Part shown: in pieces, positions 20,026 through 29,766 of the stretch | Position numbering within the stretch: the stretch's first letter is position 1 | Layout of the letters: each line of letters starts with the position of its first letter | Assembly (NCBI GenBank): GCA_028994555.1 | Contig: JARDVN010000001.1 | Coordinates: 248,001 to 312,000, forward strand | DNA from: Citrobacter amalonaticus | GTDB lineage: Bacteria; Pseudomonadota; Gammaproteobacteria; Enterobacterales; Enterobacteriaceae | Direction of reading: 5' to 3' | Length of the DNA: 64,000 nt | The notes under the pieces: model-generated | Databases searched by the model: none | Told to the model about the DNA's origin: nothing | Seen by the model: only the letters and a program-made list of their open reading frames with translations | Translations under genes and position numbers: made by a program

Positions 20026-20259
20026 TCAGTGAATCACACTCTGCATCTCTTGTGCGGAAAGTCCGGTAAGTCTTTGCACCGTCTCCCGCTCTATCCCCTC
20101 CGTCAGCATCCGTTGAGCGATTCGTCGCGCCGCGTTGAGTTGGCCTTCAGCCAGACCTTCTTGTTTTCCTTCTTGTTTTCCTTCCTGTTTTCCTTGTTGA
20201 ATACCTTCTCGCATCCCTTTTCTAAGAATCGCATTACGAAATCTCTCTGTGATGGTCAT
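20026..20259 (-). CDS. Predicted intragenic antitoxin (RpnS-type) from an in-frame internal start
   Basis: Inside the Rpn frame, a consensus AAGGAG (20266-20271) lies 6 bases before an ATG at 20259. It encodes the last 77 residues (Met-Thr-Ile-Thr-Glu-Arg-Phe-Arg), including the Gly-Lys-Gln-Glu repeats and the C-terminal helical part ([11 protein letters not shown]). Published work on E. coli Rpn genes shows that a short C-terminal product made from an internal start blocks the long toxin. Here the internal site is much stronger than that of the full gene, as an antitoxin would need. The prediction is by analogy. Confidence 0.72.
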   Translation of the reverse strand: MTITERFRNAILRKGMREGIQQGKQEGKQEGKQEGLAEGQLNAARRIAQRMLTEGIERETVQRLTGLSAQEMQSVIH

Positions 20260-20991
20260 TAATTTCTCCTTATGTTGGGGGACTCGCTCAGCCACCTTTT
20301 CCAGGAAACCAATGAAGCGGGGCGTATGCCCATGCCGTATTAGTAAATAATTAAACAGCGCTTTCAATTGCCTGTCATTAGCGCAACCGGTAACAAGCAA
20401 CACGGCAAGTCGTTCCACAAGCCCCATCAGATCGCGCTGACGAATATGTTTTTGAATAAGCTCCAGCAGTGCTATCCGACGATGCTGCATAATCTCGTCG
20501 TCCGGTATGACTGTAATGTCCACCAGAGGAAAAGCGGCGGTATATAACTGGCGCGCCAGATCGGGATCGGAAAATTTATCCAGCCAGTTGAGTGAAAAGG
20601 GATAGGGGCTATCAGCGCCGTGATAAAAGAGCATCGGTACCACCAGTGGTAACCGCATGTGACCCGCGTCCAGATGTTGTTGCATCGCCGCCAGCGCGTA
20701 ACGCAGTAGCCGGAATGCCATATGAACATCTGGCGTACTCTGATGTTCAATGACAACATAGATGTAGCCATCCCCTTCTACTGTTTTTAATGACCACAAC
20801 ACATCTGAATAGTACGCACGAAGATCCTCTTCGATGAAACTGGTGGGTTCAAGCTTCAGCGTTTGCAGGTCACACAAATTACGAAGACCGATGGGAAGAT
20901 GAATATCCAGAAAATCCCGGGCAGTGTCCGGGTGGCGTAAGAACGTTTTAAATACAGCATCATGCGGTGTGGTAGTCGAAGAGGTCTTCAT
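20026..20991 (-). CDS. Rpn-family recombination-promoting nuclease/putative transposase (full-length toxin form)
   Basis: The 321-residue protein is a PD-(D/E)XK nuclease of the Rpn (transposase_31) family. It has the N-terminal signature [10 protein letters not shown], the active-site stretch with Ser-Asp-Val-Leu-Trp and Val-Ile-Glu-His-Gln-Ser near residue 80, and a Gly-Lys-Gln-Glu repeat tail. It takes the place of E. coli rpnD (yjiP/yjiQ) between yjiR and mdtM. Full-length Rpn proteins are toxic, promote recombination and act against phage. The ATG at 20991 has only a weak ribosome binding site, unlike the strong internal one. Confidence 0.88.
   Translation of the reverse strand: MKTSSTTTPHDAVFKTFLRHPDTARDFLDIHLPIGLRNLCDLQTLKLEPTSFIEEDLRAYYSDVLWSLKTVEGDGYIYVVIEHQSTPDVHMAFRLLRYALAAMQQHLDAGHMRLPLVVPMLFYHGADSPYPFSLNWLDKFSDPDLARQLYTAAFPLVDITVIPDDEIMQHRRIALLELIQKHIRQRDLMGLVERLAVLLVTGCANDRQLKALFNYLLIRHGHTPRFIGFLEKVAERVPQHKEKLMTITERFRNAILRKGMREGIQQGKQEGKQEGKQEGLAEGQLNAARRIAQRMLTEGIERETVQRLTGLSAQEMQSVIH
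20156..20191 (-). repeat. Three 12-base tandem repeats encoding Gly-Lys-Gln-Glu
   Basis: The plus-strand unit CCTTCTTGTTTT occurs twice, then once with a single change (CCTTCCTGTTTT). Each unit encodes Gly-Lys-Gln-Glu in the Rpn C-terminal region shared by the long and short products. Repeat-number changes would keep the frame and alter only linker length. Confidence 0.85.
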
Positions 20992-21223
20992 GGCGATCCG
21001 TCACCCAGGAGGAGAAAATGCGACAGTAGCGCGACGGGTTTCACTTCTCATCTGTGACTATTTATCTTTGCGAGACGCTTCCGGCAGTAAATCTCTTCCT
21101 CTGCAACCGATACATTTTCACGGAATGGGGTGCACAGAAGCGCCACATCCCTTCACAACAACGCTTTTTCTCGCAAGGCCTGTGGTGATATAACACATCA
21201 TCACTTCGCCGGAGGCGCTGACC

Positions 21224-22039
21224 GTGACCCAAACCCGAGATATTCCGCAATCGTTCTGGCGCGATGAACGGCTTGCATGGCTGGAGCTGCGCAGCACCTG
21301 GCGCAGCCATCAGGGGTATAAGCGTCATCATCATCCGCAGCTCTCTATTGGGGCCATTCTGGAAGGTGAAACTTGCTGTGTCAGCGATGGTAAAGAATAC
21401 CGTCTGCAGGTGGGCGATCTGATTGTGATCCCACCGCATGTGCCGCATAGCTGTAACCCGGTCGATGGGCAGTTTCGCAGCTACCATATGCTCTACCTGG
21501 ACGCGGACTGGTGTGTTGCTCAGTTGCCCGAACAGACGGCTCACGCGCCGCTTTTCGCTCTAACCCCGGTGATCCGCAACCCACAACGCTTTCAGCACTT
21601 TCTGGAGCTTGTTGCATTAATGAAAAAACGGCAACTCGCGCCGCTGGTCGACGCCGCGCGTCTGCTGTTGCGCACGCTCCCCTTACAGACAGGGGATCCG
21701 CCGCATTCGCGCGCGCTCAGTCAGTCTCTGAAAGAACGATTGCAGAGTAATTTGCTTTCGCCTCCCTCGCTTGATGACATCGCGCAAGAGTTTGGTATAC
21801 GTAAAGAGACGCTAATCCGTATCTTTAAGCAGGACACCGGCCTGACGCCGGGCAGTTATCTGAACATTGCGCGGATCGATTTTGCCAGGGCGCGACTGCG
21901 CGCCGGAGACGATATCGCCGACGTCGGCTATCAGAGCGGCTTTGCCGACCAGAGCCATTTCCACCGCACCTTTGTCAGCTATACCGCCGCCACGCCGCGT
22001 CAGTATGCACGGGGACGATCAATATCAGACAATAATTAG
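21224..22039 (+). CDS. AraC-family transcriptional regulator
   Basis: The 271-residue protein has an N-terminal cupin-like sensor (His-His-His-Pro-Gln-Leu-Ser-Ile-Gly near residue 29, then Val-Ile-Pro-Pro-His-Val-Pro-His) and a C-terminal double helix-turn-helix (Ala-Gln-Glu-Phe-Gly-Ile-Arg-Lys-Glu-Thr-Leu and Val-Gly-Tyr-Gln-Ser-Gly-Phe-Ala-Asp-Gln-Ser-His-Phe). The start is GTG at 21224 with CGGAGG upstream. It precedes a LysE-type exporter by 48 bases on the same strand, the usual arrangement of AraC regulators that control amino-acid efflux. Confidence 0.88.
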   Translation: MTQTRDIPQSFWRDERLAWLELRSTWRSHQGYKRHHHPQLSIGAILEGETCCVSDGKEYRLQVGDLIVIPPHVPHSCNPVDGQFRSYHMLYLDADWCVAQLPEQTAHAPLFALTPVIRNPQRFQHFLELVALMKKRQLAPLVDAARLLLRTLPLQTGDPPHSRALSQSLKERLQSNLLSPPSLDDIAQEFGIRKETLIRIFKQDTGLTPGSYLNIARIDFARARLRAGDDIADVGYQSGFADQSHFHRTFVSYTAATPRQYARGRSISDNN

Positions 22040-22087
22040 CGTTTCACCGGGCGTAGCGTGAACTCAGGTTTGCACACTGAGGTCACT

Positions 22088-22730
22088 ATGGAACCGTTGT
22101 CTGTACTCTTTCCCCCCCGCGTTTCCCGCCCTGGCGCTGGCACATTTTGTGGCGTTGCTTAGCCCCGGACCAGATTTCTTTTTACTGGTGGGCTACGCCG
22201 TTCGCTACCGACTGCGCGGCAGTGCCGGGCTGTGTCTGGGGATCGCCGCCGGTAATGGGATTTATATCCTGCTGGCGATTGCCGGTTGGGGGATCCTCCG
22301 GCATCATCCCCTGCTCTTCACGTTGATCGCACTATCAGGCGCACTTTATTTACTGTGGATCGGCAGCCTGCTGCTACGCAGTCGTGCGCAAACGCTGACG
22401 GGCGAAGATGCCAGGGCCACGTGTCCGGAATGGGGCAAACAGGTGCTTCTGGGGCTGGGCTCATCGCTTCTCAACCCGAAAAACGCGCTGTTCTATCTGG
22501 CGCTGATGACCGCTCTGCTTGGCCCATCAGTGACGCTGTTGCAGCAGGCCGTCAGCGGGATCTGGATGACCAGCGTCGTGCTGTGCTGGGATCTGCTGAT
22601 TGTCATGGGGATTGGCCTGCCGTTTATCCAGCGACGGCTAAGCCACGGGATCGTGTGGATCGAACGCTTCGCTGGGGTCGTATTGATCGCCTTTGGCTGC
22701 GGGATCGTCTGGCGCTTACTCTTCCCGTAG
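22088..22730 (+). CDS. LysE/RhtB-family amino-acid exporter; one frameshift
   Basis: The product has five to six membrane segments and the family motif Ser-Pro-Gly-Pro-Asp near residue 25, then Asn-Pro-Lys-Asn-Ala near 118. These exporters remove amino acids such as lysine, threonine or homoserine. The N-terminal 11 codons are thrown out of frame by a C7 run (22112-22118, 6 expected). Corrected length is 213 residues with start at ATG 22088. It is probably co-transcribed with, and controlled by, the AraC gene before it. Confidence 0.88.
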
Positions 22731-22864
22731 TCTATTGAGTTACTGAATGAATTCAGCCCTTTCTATTGACTAACATCAAATTATAATGACACTTAAGGTG
22801 TATATTTTCCGTTCAACTTACTTTTCCCGAGGTGTGATGTGCTGATAACCATCTGTAATCGCTA

Positions 22865-22890
22865 CACATTCTGACAAGCGTCAGAATGTG
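22865..22890 (+). other. Strong hairpin upstream of mdtM
   Basis: A perfect 11-bp stem (CACATTCTGAC / GTCAGAATGTG) with an AAGC loop lies 157 bases before mdtM. No U tract follows on either strand, so a simple terminator is unlikely. It may be an operator palindrome or a leader RNA structure. The remaining bases between lysE and mdtM show no gene. Confidence 0.5.
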
Positions 22891-23046
22891 TTCCCCTGTC
22901 TGTGATTCCCATGGGCAGTGCTTTTGATTACATGAAATTCAGTACATCCGCAGTCTGCTGTTCTCTCTTTTCTGCCTGATGTCCCTGTGACAGTATTGAA
23001 TTTCGTTGTTCCCGTTAAGGGGTTCTCCACATGGAGTTCGTTTTGT

Positions 23047-24288
23047 ATGCAATGGATTATTGAGTTTTTCAAGCGGCACGCCACGACGCTGTTCTTTCCG
23101 ATGGCGCTGATTCTGTACGATTTTGCCGCCTACCTGTCGACGGACCTGATTCAACCAGGCATCATCAACGTCGTGAGAGAGTTTGATGCCGATGTCAGTC
23201 TGGCGCCGGCGGCAGTCAGCCTCTATCTCGCCGGTGGGATGGTGTTGCAATGGCTGCTGGGGCCGCTTTCTGACCGGATCGGTCGGCGTCCGGTACTGGT
23301 TACCGGGGCGCTTATTTTTACCCTTGCCTGTACCGCCACACTGTTCACCACTTCCATGACGCAGTTCCTGGTGGCGCGCGTGGTGCAGGGCACCAGCATC
23401 TGCTTTATCGCAACCGTCGGCTACGTCACGGTGCAGGAGGCGTTCGGGCAAACGAAAGCCATCAAGCTGATGGCGATCATCACCTCTATCGTGCTGGTGG
23501 CGCCGATCATCGGCCCGCTTTCCGGCGCGGCGCTGATGCACTTCGTCCACTGGAAGGTACTGTTCGCCATTATTGCGGTGATGGGTTTTATCGCCTTTAT
23601 GGGCCTGTTGCTGGCGATGCCAGAAACGGTCAAGCGCGGTGCCGTGCCGTTTAGCGCGATCAGCGTCGTCCGTGATTTCCGCGATGTCTTTCGCAACCGC
23701 ATATTCCTCTTTGGCGTCGCCACGATCTCGCTGAGTTACATCCCGATGATGAGCTGGGTCGCCGTTTCCCCGGTGATCCTGATCGACGCGGGTGGCATGA
23801 CGTCCTCCGAGTTCGCCTGGGTGCAGGTTCCGGTGTTTGGTGCGGTGATCGTCGCCAACATGATCGTTGCGCGCTTTGTGAAAGATCCGACTGACCCGCG
23901 TTTTATCTGGCGCGCAGTGCCCATTCAGCTCAGCGGCCTGTTTGTCCTGATTGCCGGAAACCTGCTCTGGCCTCATGTGTGGCTGTGGTCGGTGCTGGGG
24001 ACCAGCCTCTACGCGTTTGGTATCGGGCTTATCTTCCCGACGCTGTTTCGCTTCTCGCTGTTTACCAACAACCTGCCGAAAGGCACCGTGTCGGCCTCGC
24101 TGAACATGGTGATCCTGACGGTGATGGCCGTTTCCGTCGAAATCGGACGCGGATTGTGGTTTAACGGCGGTCGGATCCCGTTTCACCTGCTGGCGGTGAT
24201 CGCGGGAGTGGCGGTGATATTCATGTTGAAAGGGTTGTTAGTGCGGGTGCGTCAGTATGACGCAACGGACGTGGTAACGCAGAAATAA
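23047..24288 (+). CDS. mdtM: MFS multidrug/bile salt efflux protein MdtM
   Basis: This 413-residue, 12-segment MFS drug:H+ antiporter has the motif Asp-Arg-Ile-Gly-Arg-Arg-Pro-Val after segment 2 and close identity with E. coli MdtM ([14 protein letters not shown]). It exports chloramphenicol, quaternary amines and bile salts and helps at alkaline pH. The frame is open from 22987, but I chose ATG 23047 (Met-Gln-Trp-Ile-Ile-Glu-Phe-Phe), which resembles the Salmonella start and follows GGAG by 9 bases. A 10-codon frame with its own AAGGGG begins at 23032 and overlaps this start. Confidence 0.93.
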   Translation: MQWIIEFFKRHATTLFFPMALILYDFAAYLSTDLIQPGIINVVREFDADVSLAPAAVSLYLAGGMVLQWLLGPLSDRIGRRPVLVTGALIFTLACTATLFTTSMTQFLVARVVQGTSICFIATVGYVTVQEAFGQTKAIKLMAIITSIVLVAPIIGPLSGAALMHFVHWKVLFAIIAVMGFIAFMGLLLAMPETVKRGAVPFSAISVVRDFRDVFRNRIFLFGVATISLSYIPMMSWVAVSPVILIDAGGMTSSEFAWVQVPVFGAVIVANMIVARFVKDPTDPRFIWRAVPIQLSGLFVLIAGNLLWPHVWLWSVLGTSLYAFGIGLIFPTLFRFSLFTNNLPKGTVSASLNMVILTVMAVSVEIGRGLWFNGGRIPFHLLAVIAGVAVIFMLKGLLVRVRQYDATDVVTQK

Positions 24289-24292
24289 ATAC

Positions 24293-24313
24293 AGGCCCCG
24301 CCATGCGGGGCCT
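24293..24313 (+). terminator. GC hairpin after mdtM (copy 1)
   Basis: AGGCCCCGC / GCGGGGCCT with a CAT loop lies 5 bases after the mdtM stop. The same 21 bases recur at 24455-24475. There is no good U tract, so termination strength is uncertain. Confidence 0.6.
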
Positions 24314-24323
24314 CAGACTGCTG

Positions 24324-24359
24324 ACAAAGAAGGATAAAACGTGGTTTTTCCTTCTTTGT
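24324..24359. repeat. Long inverted repeat between mdtM and the MetC-like gene
   Basis: ACAAAGAAGGA pairs with TCCTTCTTTGT. Inside it AAAAC pairs with GTTTT around a GTG loop, giving a 16-bp stem with a single bulged T. A small palindrome (AAAATCAAT / ATTGATTTT) follows at 24372-24391. Confidence 0.7.
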
Positions 24360-24371
24360 GATTATCAGCCG

Positions 24372-24391
24372 AAAATCAATCAATTGATTTT
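24372..24391. repeat. A/T-rich palindrome
   Basis: AAAATCAAT and ATTGATTTT are perfect reverse complements separated by CA. It sits in the convergent mdtM/MetC-like gap, followed by CCTGGTTTTT. Confidence 0.6.
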
Positions 24392-24454
24392 CCTGGTTTT
24401 TAATGAGGTGATCTCTGCTTGTCCAGTGTTGTGATGAGGTTTGTCATCGCTCTC

Positions 24455-24475
24455 AGGCCCCGCCATGCGGGGCCT
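24455..24475 (-). terminator. GC hairpin after the MetC-like gene (copy 2)
   Basis: An identical copy of the 21-base hairpin at 24293-24313 lies 8 bases beyond the minus-strand gene's stop. Each convergent gene thus ends at the same hairpin sequence. Confidence 0.6.
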
Positions 24476-24483
24476 CTAACGTG

Positions 24484-25674
24484 TTACGCGATACGGGCAA
24501 ATCCGGCTTCAAGGTCGGCAATCAAATCGCCGACATCTTCCAGGCCGATATGCACCCTCACCAGCGTCCCGCTGAAATCGACATCCCCGGCCGGGCGGAT
24601 GCTGTTCAACTCTTCCGGTTGGTTCGCCAGAATCAGCGACTCAAACCCACCCCATGAGTAAGCCATGTGGAACAGCGAGAAGTTATCGAGGAAGTTCGCT
24701 AACTGTTCATCTGTCAGTCGCTTTTTCAGCACAAACGAGAACAGACCGGAACTGCCGCTGAAATCACGCGTGAAATATTCGTGCCCCGGACACTCCGGCA
24801 ACGCCGGATGGTTCACCCGCGCCACCTCCGCACGTGCCGACAGCCAGCGCGCAATCTGAATGCTGCTCTCCTGGTGCTGCTTCAGACGCACCGAAAGCGT
24901 ACGCAGGCCGCGACTGCCGTTATACGCGGTATCAGCATCCAGCGTTTGCCCCATCAGATATGAGTTTTCACGCAGCTGATCCCAGCAACGAGCGTTAGAG
25001 ACCGCCGTTCCCAGCATGCCGTCAGAGTGACCAATCGTGTACTTGGTGCCGGCCTGAATCGAGATATCCACGCCGTAGTCCAGAGCCTTAAACAGCACGC
25101 CAGCCGCCCAGGTATTGTCGATCATAATAACGATCTCCGGGTTCACCGCACGGATCGCCTTTACCATTCCCGGCACATCCTGCACTTCCATGGTGATTGA
25201 ACTCGGTGATTCCAGAAACACCACTTTGGTTTCCGGGCGGATCAGATCGACAATCCCGGCGCCGATCATCGGATCGTAGTACGTCGTTTCGACGTTGAAT
25301 TTACTCAGGATCTTATTGCAGAAATCCTGTGTTGGTTCATATGCCGCCCCGGTCATCAGCAGATGATCGCCACGCTGTACAAACGCAAGGATCGCGTTCG
25401 TCACCGCCGCCGCACCGCACGGGTAGAGTGCGCAGCCGACGCCGCCTTCCAGTTCACTCATCGCCTTCTGGAACGCGAAGTGGGTATACGTGCCGCGACG
25501 ACCGTAAAACAGCTCGCCGTTAGCGCGATTGGTGGTAGCGAATTTTTTGTCCTTCACGCTATCAAATACCAGCGAAGAGGCACGCTGAATAACCGGGTTT
25601 ACCGCGCCCTGGGTATAACGTTTATCGCGTCCGGCGATGACCAACTGGGTTTCGAGCTTCACTGAATCTTTCAT
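24484..25674 (-). CDS. Cystathionine beta-lyase-like PLP enzyme (MetC paralogue)
   Basis: The 396-residue Cys/Met-metabolism enzyme has the PLP-lysine region [12 protein letters not shown] near residue 210, Tyr-Gly-Arg-Arg-Gly-Thr-Tyr-Thr-His near 58 and Ser-Ser-Gly-Leu-Phe-Ser-Phe. It resembles E. coli MetC along its whole length but is distinct from it, and lies next to a carboxylate/amino-acid symporter. A role in degrading an imported sulfur amino acid is likely. The start is at ATG 25674; the longer frame to 25728 would enter the symporter gene. Confidence 0.88.
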   Translation of the reverse strand: MKDSVKLETQLVIAGRDKRYTQGAVNPVIQRASSLVFDSVKDKKFATTNRANGELFYGRRGTYTHFAFQKAMSELEGGVGCALYPCGAAAVTNAILAFVQRGDHLLMTGAAYEPTQDFCNKILSKFNVETTYYDPMIGAGIVDLIRPETKVVFLESPSSITMEVQDVPGMVKAIRAVNPEIVIMIDNTWAAGVLFKALDYGVDISIQAGTKYTIGHSDGMLGTAVSNARCWDQLRENSYLMGQTLDADTAYNGSRGLRTLSVRLKQHQESSIQIARWLSARAEVARVNHPALPECPGHEYFTRDFSGSSGLFSFVLKKRLTDEQLANFLDNFSLFHMAYSWGGFESLILANQPEELNSIRPAGDVDFSGTLVRVHIGLEDVGDLIADLEAGFARIA

Positions 25675-25699
25675 GCTTTTTTTATCCTTAATTCGTGCG

Positions 25700-26938
25700 T
25701 TAAACCTCGGCGACCGTAGCCGTCGCATTCATCTCTGCATTCACCGACTTTTTCCCGGAGAAGCGCTCTACAATTTGTGCCGCATTCAAATCATGAATCA
25801 CGTTAATCAGCGTCGCCGGGGCATCGGTAATCGTGCCCAGCACCACTAGCATGGGGATCGTTTCCATTGGCAGTCCCAGCGTGGTGACGATAAAAATCTC
25901 ACCGAGGAACGCCCCGCCCGGTACGCCGCCGACGATAATCGCGGAAAGCACGGCGATCAGCATGGTCAGGAAGAAGGTTTCCATGGTGAACGGAATACCC
26001 AGTACCGAGCAGATAAAGACGATCTTCAGCGCCGCAATCATCGCCACGCCGCCTTTGTTCAGGTTGACCAGCAGCGGGATCGAGACATCGACAACTTCCG
26101 GGTTAATTCCCATCGCTTTGCCTGCACGCAGGGTCACCGGCAGCGTTCCCAACGAAGAACAGGTGCCCAGCGCCGTTACAGAAGGCTCAATGGCGTGACG
26201 CCAGAAGGCCTTCACCGCCGGTACGCCACCGCCAATGTAAGAGTAAAGAATAGAGCCGAAAATGTAGTAAACCAGCGTGGCGACCATGAACAGACCAATC
26301 GCCCGGGCAAAGGTGAGCAACAGCGCGGAGTCCTGGCTGGCCATCGTGGCCGCAAAATAACAACCGAGCCCCACCGGCGCGACCTTCATGATGATCGACA
26401 CAATCTTCATAATAACGGTGTTGGCATCTTCCAGCAGCGAGGCAATGCGTTTACCCGCCTGTTCTGACTGACCAATCGCGATCCCGGCGATGATCGCCAT
26501 CACGATCAGGGCGAGGATATTAGACTTTGAAAACAGACCAATAAAGTCGTTGGTGGTGATCATGCTGACAAAATCCATCTTGCCGCTGCCCGCCTGTACG
26601 GACTGCGAGAGATCGATGGTGACTCCCTGCGCCGGGTTATACCACAGGGCTAACGCCACGATACCGGCTGCGGGTATAAACGCCATCGCGATAGAAACAA
26701 TAAAGATAATCGCCATAATCCGCCCTAAACGTTTCAGGTCGGTCATGCTGGCAATCGAGGACATTACGCTGATTCCCACCAGCGGAACGATAATCATAAA
26801 TAACAGGTTCAGGAAGATCTGACCTATCGGCTGAAGTTTACTGGCGAACGTGGGAGCGTAAATCCCTAATAAACCACCTGCAACCAGAGCAAGTAATAAA
26901 ATAATTGACGATTTGTAGGGTTCGAGTCGTGTCCACAT
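25700..26938 (-). CDS. Dicarboxylate/amino acid:cation symporter (DAACS family)
   Basis: The 412-residue membrane protein has eight main segments plus two re-entrant loops. The first loop carries [19 protein letters not shown] takes the usual Asn-Met-Asp-Gly-Thr position; a late Thr-Asp-Ala-Pro-Ala-Thr segment follows. This departs from glutamate carriers and is closer to cystine (TcyP-like) or Ser/Thr types. The MetC-like gene begins 26 bases after it, so both probably form an operon for a sulfur amino acid (inference). Confidence 0.87.
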   Translation of the reverse strand: MWTRLEPYKSSIILLLALVAGGLLGIYAPTFASKLQPIGQIFLNLLFMIIVPLVGISVMSSIASMTDLKRLGRIMAIIFIVSIAMAFIPAAGIVALALWYNPAQGVTIDLSQSVQAGSGKMDFVSMITTNDFIGLFSKSNILALIVMAIIAGIAIGQSEQAGKRIASLLEDANTVIMKIVSIIMKVAPVGLGCYFAATMASQDSALLLTFARAIGLFMVATLVYYIFGSILYSYIGGGVPAVKAFWRHAIEPSVTALGTCSSLGTLPVTLRAGKAMGINPEVVDVSIPLLVNLNKGGVAMIAALKIVFICSVLGIPFTMETFFLTMLIAVLSAIIVGGVPGGAFLGEIFIVTTLGLPMETIPMLVVLGTITDAPATLINVIHDLNAAQIVERFSGKKSVNAEMNATATVAEV

Positions 26939-27087
26939 AATCGGTACCTTTTATAAGAATGGAATTAAATGAGAGTAAATTCACAATTTGGCGACGTTCT
27001 GTATTTGCCTCCTTACTATTTGTGACGCAACTCACTTAAGTTGTTATTTTTTCATTTTGTGCGTAGGTCGTTTCCTGTGATTCAATA

Positions 27088-27114
27088 GTTACATGTTTCA
27101 AAACCCAATGTAAC
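27088..27114. promoter_or_regulatory. Inverted repeat between the symporter and LysR genes
   Basis: GTTACAT and ATGTAAC are perfect reverse complements separated by 13 bases, in the divergent promoter region. The layout fits a LysR-type recognition site (T-N11-A style) shared by both directions. Confidence 0.5.
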
Positions 27115-27162
27115 GGCTTATTCGTACCGTTTTTGCAAATCACTTGTGAGTAAAAGGAAACA

Positions 27163-28089
27163 ATGAGCACACCCATTTCTCTCAAGCATTTAGAGTTTTT
27201 TGTCCGCATAGTGGACTGCGGAGGATTATCTGAAGCCGCGGTACAACTTAACGTGTCACCGTCGGCGGTCAGTAAAAGTCTGGCAGCAATGGAGGATACG
27301 CTGGGGACAACATTAATTAAGCGCACCACCCGCAGTATTACGCTGACCGACGCCGGGCAATATTTATTTAACCGGGCCAATAAGCTACTGAAAGAATTCG
27401 ATGAAACGCTTAATACCACCTCCGGTTATTATCACAACCCGCAAGGCGAATTACGCATTACCTGCTCGATTGCCTTCGGCTATTCCCGACTGGTCAATCT
27501 GGTGGACAAATATCGCACCCAGTACCCGGATGTGAATCTGTATATCGATCTCAACGATAACTTCGTCAATCTGAACGACACGGATTTCGATATCGCCCTG
27601 CGCATCTCCACCGCCCCGCCGCAAAACTATGCCACGCGTAAACTGGTGCCGATCCGCTGGGCATACTGCGCCTCTCCCGGCTATCTCGCAAAGAAAGGGA
27701 TGCCGTTGCGTCGTACGGATCTGGTGAATCATGACTGTCTGGTTTACCCCGGTCTGACACCGATTCTGAAGGTTGCCGACGAGCAGGATCGCCTGCATCA
27801 GTTGAAACTGCATATGCCGATCCAGGCGAACAGCAGTCTGGTCCTGCTGAAGTCGGTGCTGGAAGATCAGGGCGTGGCCTATCTGCCCACCTATCTGATT
27901 GGCGATCATATTCAGAAAGAAGAGATCACCCCACTGATGCTCGACGGCACTATCACCTGCGAAACGCACACCCTTTATGCGCTCTATTTCCCCAGCAAAT
28001 ACAGCAACCCAAAGGTACGATCGTTTATCGATTTTCTGGTCGCGGAGTTAGGAACGCTACCGGCGTGGGACAACTGGATCCCCGGCTGA
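27163..28089 (+). CDS. LysR-family regulator
   Basis: The 308-residue protein has an N-terminal helix-turn-helix ([19 protein letters not shown]) and a LysR substrate domain with Asp-Phe-Asp-Ile-Ala-Leu-Arg-Ile. It is of the CrgA/AaeR-like subgroup that acts on divergent neighbours. It is transcribed away from the symporter/MetC-like pair and most likely controls it. AAAAGGAAACA precedes the ATG. Confidence 0.9.
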   Translation: MSTPISLKHLEFFVRIVDCGGLSEAAVQLNVSPSAVSKSLAAMEDTLGTTLIKRTTRSITLTDAGQYLFNRANKLLKEFDETLNTTSGYYHNPQGELRITCSIAFGYSRLVNLVDKYRTQYPDVNLYIDLNDNFVNLNDTDFDIALRISTAPPQNYATRKLVPIRWAYCASPGYLAKKGMPLRRTDLVNHDCLVYPGLTPILKVADEQDRLHQLKLHMPIQANSSLVLLKSVLEDQGVAYLPTYLIGDHIQKEEITPLMLDGTITCETHTLYALYFPSKYSNPKVRSFIDFLVAELGTLPAWDNWIPG

Positions 28090-28138
28090 TCGCCGGTTGT
28101 TTTTGCACGATCCCCTCGTCTGGCTCTATCCTTACCCT

Positions 28139-29422
28139 ATGAATAAAATCGCTGAACTCAAACGCGCCAAACTGTTGGCGCTTTCGTTACTGCTGATCGC
28201 TGCCACGACGTTTGTCATCACCCTCTTCCTGCCTCCTGGTTTTTGGGTCAGCGGGATCAAAGCCATTGCCGAGGCGGCGATGGTCGGTGCGCTGGCGGAC
28301 TGGTTCGCGGTGGTGGCCCTGTTTCGCCGCGTTCCTCTCCCGTTCATTTCACGGCATACGGCGATTATTCCCCGCAATAAAGATCGTATCGGCGAGAACC
28401 TGGGGCAGTTTGTGCAGGAGAAATTCCTCGACACCCAGTCCCTGGTCGCGCTGATCCGCCGCCATGAGCCCGCGTTGCTGATTGGCAATTGGTTCAGCCG
28501 GCCAGAAAACGCCCAGCGGATCGGGCAGCATCTGCTGCAGATCATGAGCGGCTTTCTGGAACTGACCGACGATGCCCGTATCCAGCGCCTGCTCAAGCGT
28601 GCGGTACACAAAGCGATTGATAAGGTCGATCTCTCCGGCACCAGCGCCCTGATGCTGGAAAGCATGACCAAAAACGATCGCCATCAGGTACTGCTCGATA
28701 CGCTGATCGCCCAGTTGATCGCCCTCCTCCAGCGTGACAGTTCGAGGATCTTTATCGCCCGGCAAATCGTCCACTGGCTGGAGACCGAGCATCCGCTGAA
28801 GGCTAAAATTCTGCCTACCGAATGGCTGGGCGAGCACAGCGCGGAGTTGGTGTCTGAGGCGGTGAACTCGCTGCTTGACGACATCAGCCACGATCGTGCG
28901 CATCAAATCCGCCACGCCTTCGATCGCGCCACTTTCAGACTTATCGACAAACTGAAAAACGATCCGGAGATGGCGAACCGGGCAGAAAGCATCAAGGCGT
29001 ACCTGAAAGAAGATGAAGCCTTTAACCGCTATCTCGGCGAGCTATGGGCAGATTTGCGTCAGTGGCTGAAGAACGATATCAACGCCGAGGATTCCCGCGT
29101 GAAACAACGAATCGCCCATGCCGGACAGTGGTTTGGTGAAACACTGATCGCCGACGACGCACTGCGCACCTCGCTCAACGGGCATCTGGAACAAGCGGCT
29201 CATCGTGTAGCGCCGGAGTTTGCCGCCTTCCTGACCCGCCACATCAGCGACACGGTGAAAAGCTGGGACGCCCGCGATATGTCGCGACAGATTGAACTTA
29301 ACATCGGTAAAGATTTGCAGTTTATCCGCGTCAACGGCACGCTGGTGGGCGGAACGATCGGGCTGGTCTTATATCTGTTGTCGCAACTTCCCTCACTGCT
29401 GCCCACGCTGTCCACTTTTTAA
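28139..29422 (+). CDS. yjiN: YjiN, DUF445 inner-membrane protein
   Basis: The 427-residue protein has a membrane segment near residues 12-35 and another at the C-terminus (about 400-420). A long helical DUF445 body lies between, with the family start [18 protein letters not shown]. It matches E. coli YjiN from its first residue, so I chose ATG 28139 rather than the upstream in-frame start at 28097. Function is unknown. Confidence 0.92.
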   Translation: MNKIAELKRAKLLALSLLLIAATTFVITLFLPPGFWVSGIKAIAEAAMVGALADWFAVVALFRRVPLPFISRHTAIIPRNKDRIGENLGQFVQEKFLDTQSLVALIRRHEPALLIGNWFSRPENAQRIGQHLLQIMSGFLELTDDARIQRLLKRAVHKAIDKVDLSGTSALMLESMTKNDRHQVLLDTLIAQLIALLQRDSSRIFIARQIVHWLETEHPLKAKILPTEWLGEHSAELVSEAVNSLLDDISHDRAHQIRHAFDRATFRLIDKLKNDPEMANRAESIKAYLKEDEAFNRYLGELWADLRQWLKNDINAEDSRVKQRIAHAGQWFGETLIADDALRTSLNGHLEQAAHRVAPEFAAFLTRHISDTVKSWDARDMSRQIELNIGKDLQFIRVNGTLVGGTIGLVLYLLSQLPSLLPTLSTF

Positions 29423-29431
29423 GGAGAAAAA

Positions 29432-29671
29432 ATGGCTGACATTACCCTGTCCCCGGCGGAGCGCGATGGTTTGCGTGAAGCGCTCAGTGACTACTGCCGG
29501 GATCATTTCGAACTGGAACTGGAACAGTTTGACGCCGAGTTTTTTATTGATTTCATTAGCGAAAAATTGGGCCCGGCGTACTACAACGCCGGCATTGAAG
29601 AGGCGATTCGTACCCATCTCGCGTGGAGCGAGCGCATCCAGGAAGAGATGGATCTGAAGAAGATTTTATAG
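29432..29671 (+). CDS. DUF2164 family protein
   Basis: The 79-residue product is acidic and helical, with the DUF2164 pattern Tyr-Cys-Arg-Asp-His-Phe-Glu-Leu-Glu-Leu-Glu-Gln-Phe-Asp-Ala-Glu-Phe and Lys-Leu-Gly-Pro-Ala-Tyr-Tyr-Asn. Its function is not known. AAGGAG sits 7 bases before the ATG, 9 bases after yjiN, so the two are probably co-transcribed. Confidence 0.83.
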   Translation: MADITLSPAERDGLREALSDYCRDHFELELEQFDAEFFIDFISEKLGPAYYNAGIEEAIRTHLAWSERIQEEMDLKKIL

Positions 29672-29766
29672 TGCCTTACCTGGCGGGAGATCAATAATCC
29701 ACACTTATGGCATGGTTATAATGCGACCACTTTTAACATCTCCCGTGTCACGGGGAAGGAAAATCC

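Noticed and set aside
22939..24186. Long minus-strand frame (415 codons) opposite mdtM
   Set aside because: It is rich in His, Asp, Arg and Gln and has no domain, as expected for the reverse of a GC-rich coding frame. mdtM on the other strand is well conserved.
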